Assembly (NCBI GenBank): GCA_003229065.1
Contig: QIHJ01000174.1
Coordinates: 1-7,326, forward strand
DNA length: 7,326 nucleotides
Direction: 5' to 3'
Source: Candidatus Dadabacteria bacterium
GTDB lineage: Bacteria > Desulfobacterota_D > UBA1144 > Nemesobacterales > UBA2774
The notes beneath the pieces were generated by a model, which was not told where the DNA came from, made no database searches, and saw nothing but the letters and a program-made list of their open reading frames with translations. The translations under genes were made by a program, and so were the position numbers. Shown one piece after another: positions 6,154-7,326 of this stretch. How positions within the stretch are numbered: the stretch's first letter is position 1; each line of letters begins with the position of its first letter.

Positions 6154-7326
6154 TCAGAGTTTTACTTGCTTAGACTTCAGATATTTTACTAGCCTCTCCG
6201 GTAGTAGTCTTTTTATAGTATATAAAATCTTCCAGAGCGTATTGCTTCCGGGACGCACGACTGGTTGAGCTTGGCCCGCGTCACCGCGACCTTCGTCGAG
6301 CAGTTTTCTCAGATAACGGTTTTCATCGACGAGCTTATCAATACGGTTAAGGAGCGACGTCTCGATGTCTTCTTGCTCGAAGTGATCTTTGTATTTTTCG
6401 AGTATCTTCATGCGCCACACCGAGTAGTCATAGTTATGGTCCGCGAACACCCTGTACTCCGCCGTGACGCCCGGAAGACGCTGGGGGGAGGCGTACAGGG
6501 AGAGTTTTATCCAGAGGTCCCAGTCCTCGTAAATCTCCAGCTCTTCGTCGGGGTAACCAGTTTGCTGAAGGATATCCCTCTCGAACATTACGACCATGTT
6601 GGGAAGATAATTAGAAACGAGGAGCTGATCGAGATCGTGCTCCACGCCCTTGAAAAGCTCCTTTTCGCTCTTTAGTCTGAACCCTGCGTCACCCCAGTCG
6701 TAACGTGCGATCTCGCAGTCGCTGTAGGCCGCCTTCTCTCCTGTGCGCACCAGATAGAGCGCAAGCTTTGAGACGTGATCCACATAAAAGAGATCGTCGT
6801 CGTCAAGGAAGTTTACGTACTTGCCCTTGGCAGTTTTGAGCCCTTCATTTCCGGCCCGTGTGCGTCCGAGGGGTTTGTCGGGATTTATATACTGCACGTC
6901 TACATATTTCCTGAACTCGTTTACTAATTCTGTAAGATCTGAATCTCCGTCATTTACCAGGACTATTTCTATATTAGGATAACTCTGCATCACGATGCTC
7001 GAAAGCGCCTCGGCTAGTAATTCCTCTCTATCCTTGGTACGGACGATTATGGAGACAAGCGGCGGGTCTTTCAGAGGGACTGCGCCTGCCGCCGAAAAGA
7101 ACTGCTCTCTCGAAAACTTTTCAAGAGGACTATTGCACACTTCCGAGCTCTTGATTGCGAAAAAGCCCTCTGCGTATTGCGACTGTCCCGAGACCGGGAG
7201 CGAGCGGAAGCGGTTGAGACCGAGGGATATGTCCGTGTAGGGCGTGTTGTCAATCTGGCTCTGGTACACGTCGCAGGCGGATTTCTTTTGCTCGACGACC
7301 GGGGTTATATCTACAAGTGTATTAAT
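6154..7326 (-). CDS. GT2 family glycosyltransferase, 5' end beyond right edge
   Basis: The frame is open to the window edge, giving 390 visible residues and no upstream stop. A GTG at 7269-7267 has no Shine-Dalgarno and in-frame coding continues beyond it, so I do not take it as the start. Residues about 1-88 are not glycosyltransferase-like and may be the end of another domain. The GT-A domain follows: LVSIIVRTKDREELLAEAL from about 90, LVNDGDSDL near 123-131, GRTRAGNEG near 154-162, NFLDDDDLFYVDH near 172-184 with the metal-binding Asp cluster, and IYEDWDLWIKL near 265-275 with the likely catalytic acidic residue. The C-terminal part has a short coiled-coil-like helix (NRIDKLVDENRYLRKLLDEG), a Gly/Pro linker, then a basic amphipathic end (LWKILYTIKRLLPERLVKYLK) suited to membrane-surface binding. 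It probably adds a sugar to a cell-surface polysaccharide. Donor unknown. Confidence 0.9.
   Translation of the reverse strand: MNTLVDITPVVEQKKSACDVYQSQIDNTPYTDISLGLNRFRSLPVSGQSQYAEGFFAIKSSEVCNSPLEKFSREQFFSAAGAVPLKDPPLVSIIVRTKDREELLAEALSSIVMQSYPNIEIVLVNDGDSDLTELVNEFRKYVDVQYINPDKPLGRTRAGNEGLKTAKGKYVNFLDDDDLFYVDHVSKLALYLVRTGEKAAYSDCEIARYDWGDAGFRLKSEKELFKGVEHDLDQLLVSNYLPNMVVMFERDILQQTGYPDEELEIYEDWDLWIKLSLYASPQRLPGVTAEYRVFADHNYDYSVWRMKILEKYKDHFEQEDIETSLLNRIDKLVDENRYLRKLLDEGRGDAGQAQPVVRPGSNTLWKILYTIKRLLPERLVKYLKSKQVKL

Noticed and set aside
7071..7253. Minus-strand frame of 60 residues overlapping the edge glycosyltransferase
   Set aside because: It is Arg/Ser-rich with no family resemblance and overlaps a strongly supported GT2 frame on the same strand.

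Overview
The window reads as chromosomal DNA of a Gram-negative-type bacterium. Every gene I can support lies on the minus strand, so transcription runs from right to left. The genes are bacterial and compactly spaced, and moderate GC content is interrupted by AT-rich intergenic stretches. The mix of a sigma-70 family factor, RecN, ProA, RmlA and GT2 glycosyltransferases fits an uncultured or poorly characterised proteobacterial or deltaproteobacterial-like lineage. No rRNA or other firm taxonomic marker is present, so the assignment is weak. I see no tRNA, CRISPR array, insertion sequence or phage gene.

Layout from upstream (right) to downstream (left): (i) 7326-5035 holds two GT2 glycosyltransferases 9 bp apart. 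The first runs off the right edge and the second carries an extra C-terminal beta-rich domain. (ii) 5034-4868 is an AT-rich intergenic region with a good sigma-70-type promoter (TTGACT-18-TATGAT) and an operator-like inverted repeat just upstream of it. (iii) 4867-541 is a compact apparent operon of proA (gamma-glutamyl phosphate reductase), a sigma-70 family factor and recN, with gaps of 25 and 5 bp. (iv) 540-454 is a short AT-rich gap. (v) 453-1 is the N-terminal 151 codons of rmlA (glucose-1-phosphate thymidylyltransferase), cut by the left edge.

The glycosyltransferases and rmlA point to a cell-surface polysaccharide locus, probably O-antigen or another rhamnose-containing glycan, that flanks a housekeeping and stress operon for proline synthesis, promoter selection and DNA break repair. 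The most notable observation is a perfect 13-bp tandem duplication at 4805-4830, exactly at the proA 5' end. It throws the normal N-terminus out of frame. Removing one copy restores a ProA of normal length (416 or 427 residues) starting downstream of the recognised promoter. The sigma factor is also distinctive: it has a TTG start behind a near-perfect Shine-Dalgarno, lacks a recognisable region 1.1, has an additional basic segment between regions 1.2 and 2, and carries a His in the usually Arg position of the region 2.4 WWIRQ motif.

I did not find a convincing new biological system. The items above are the ones worth following up.
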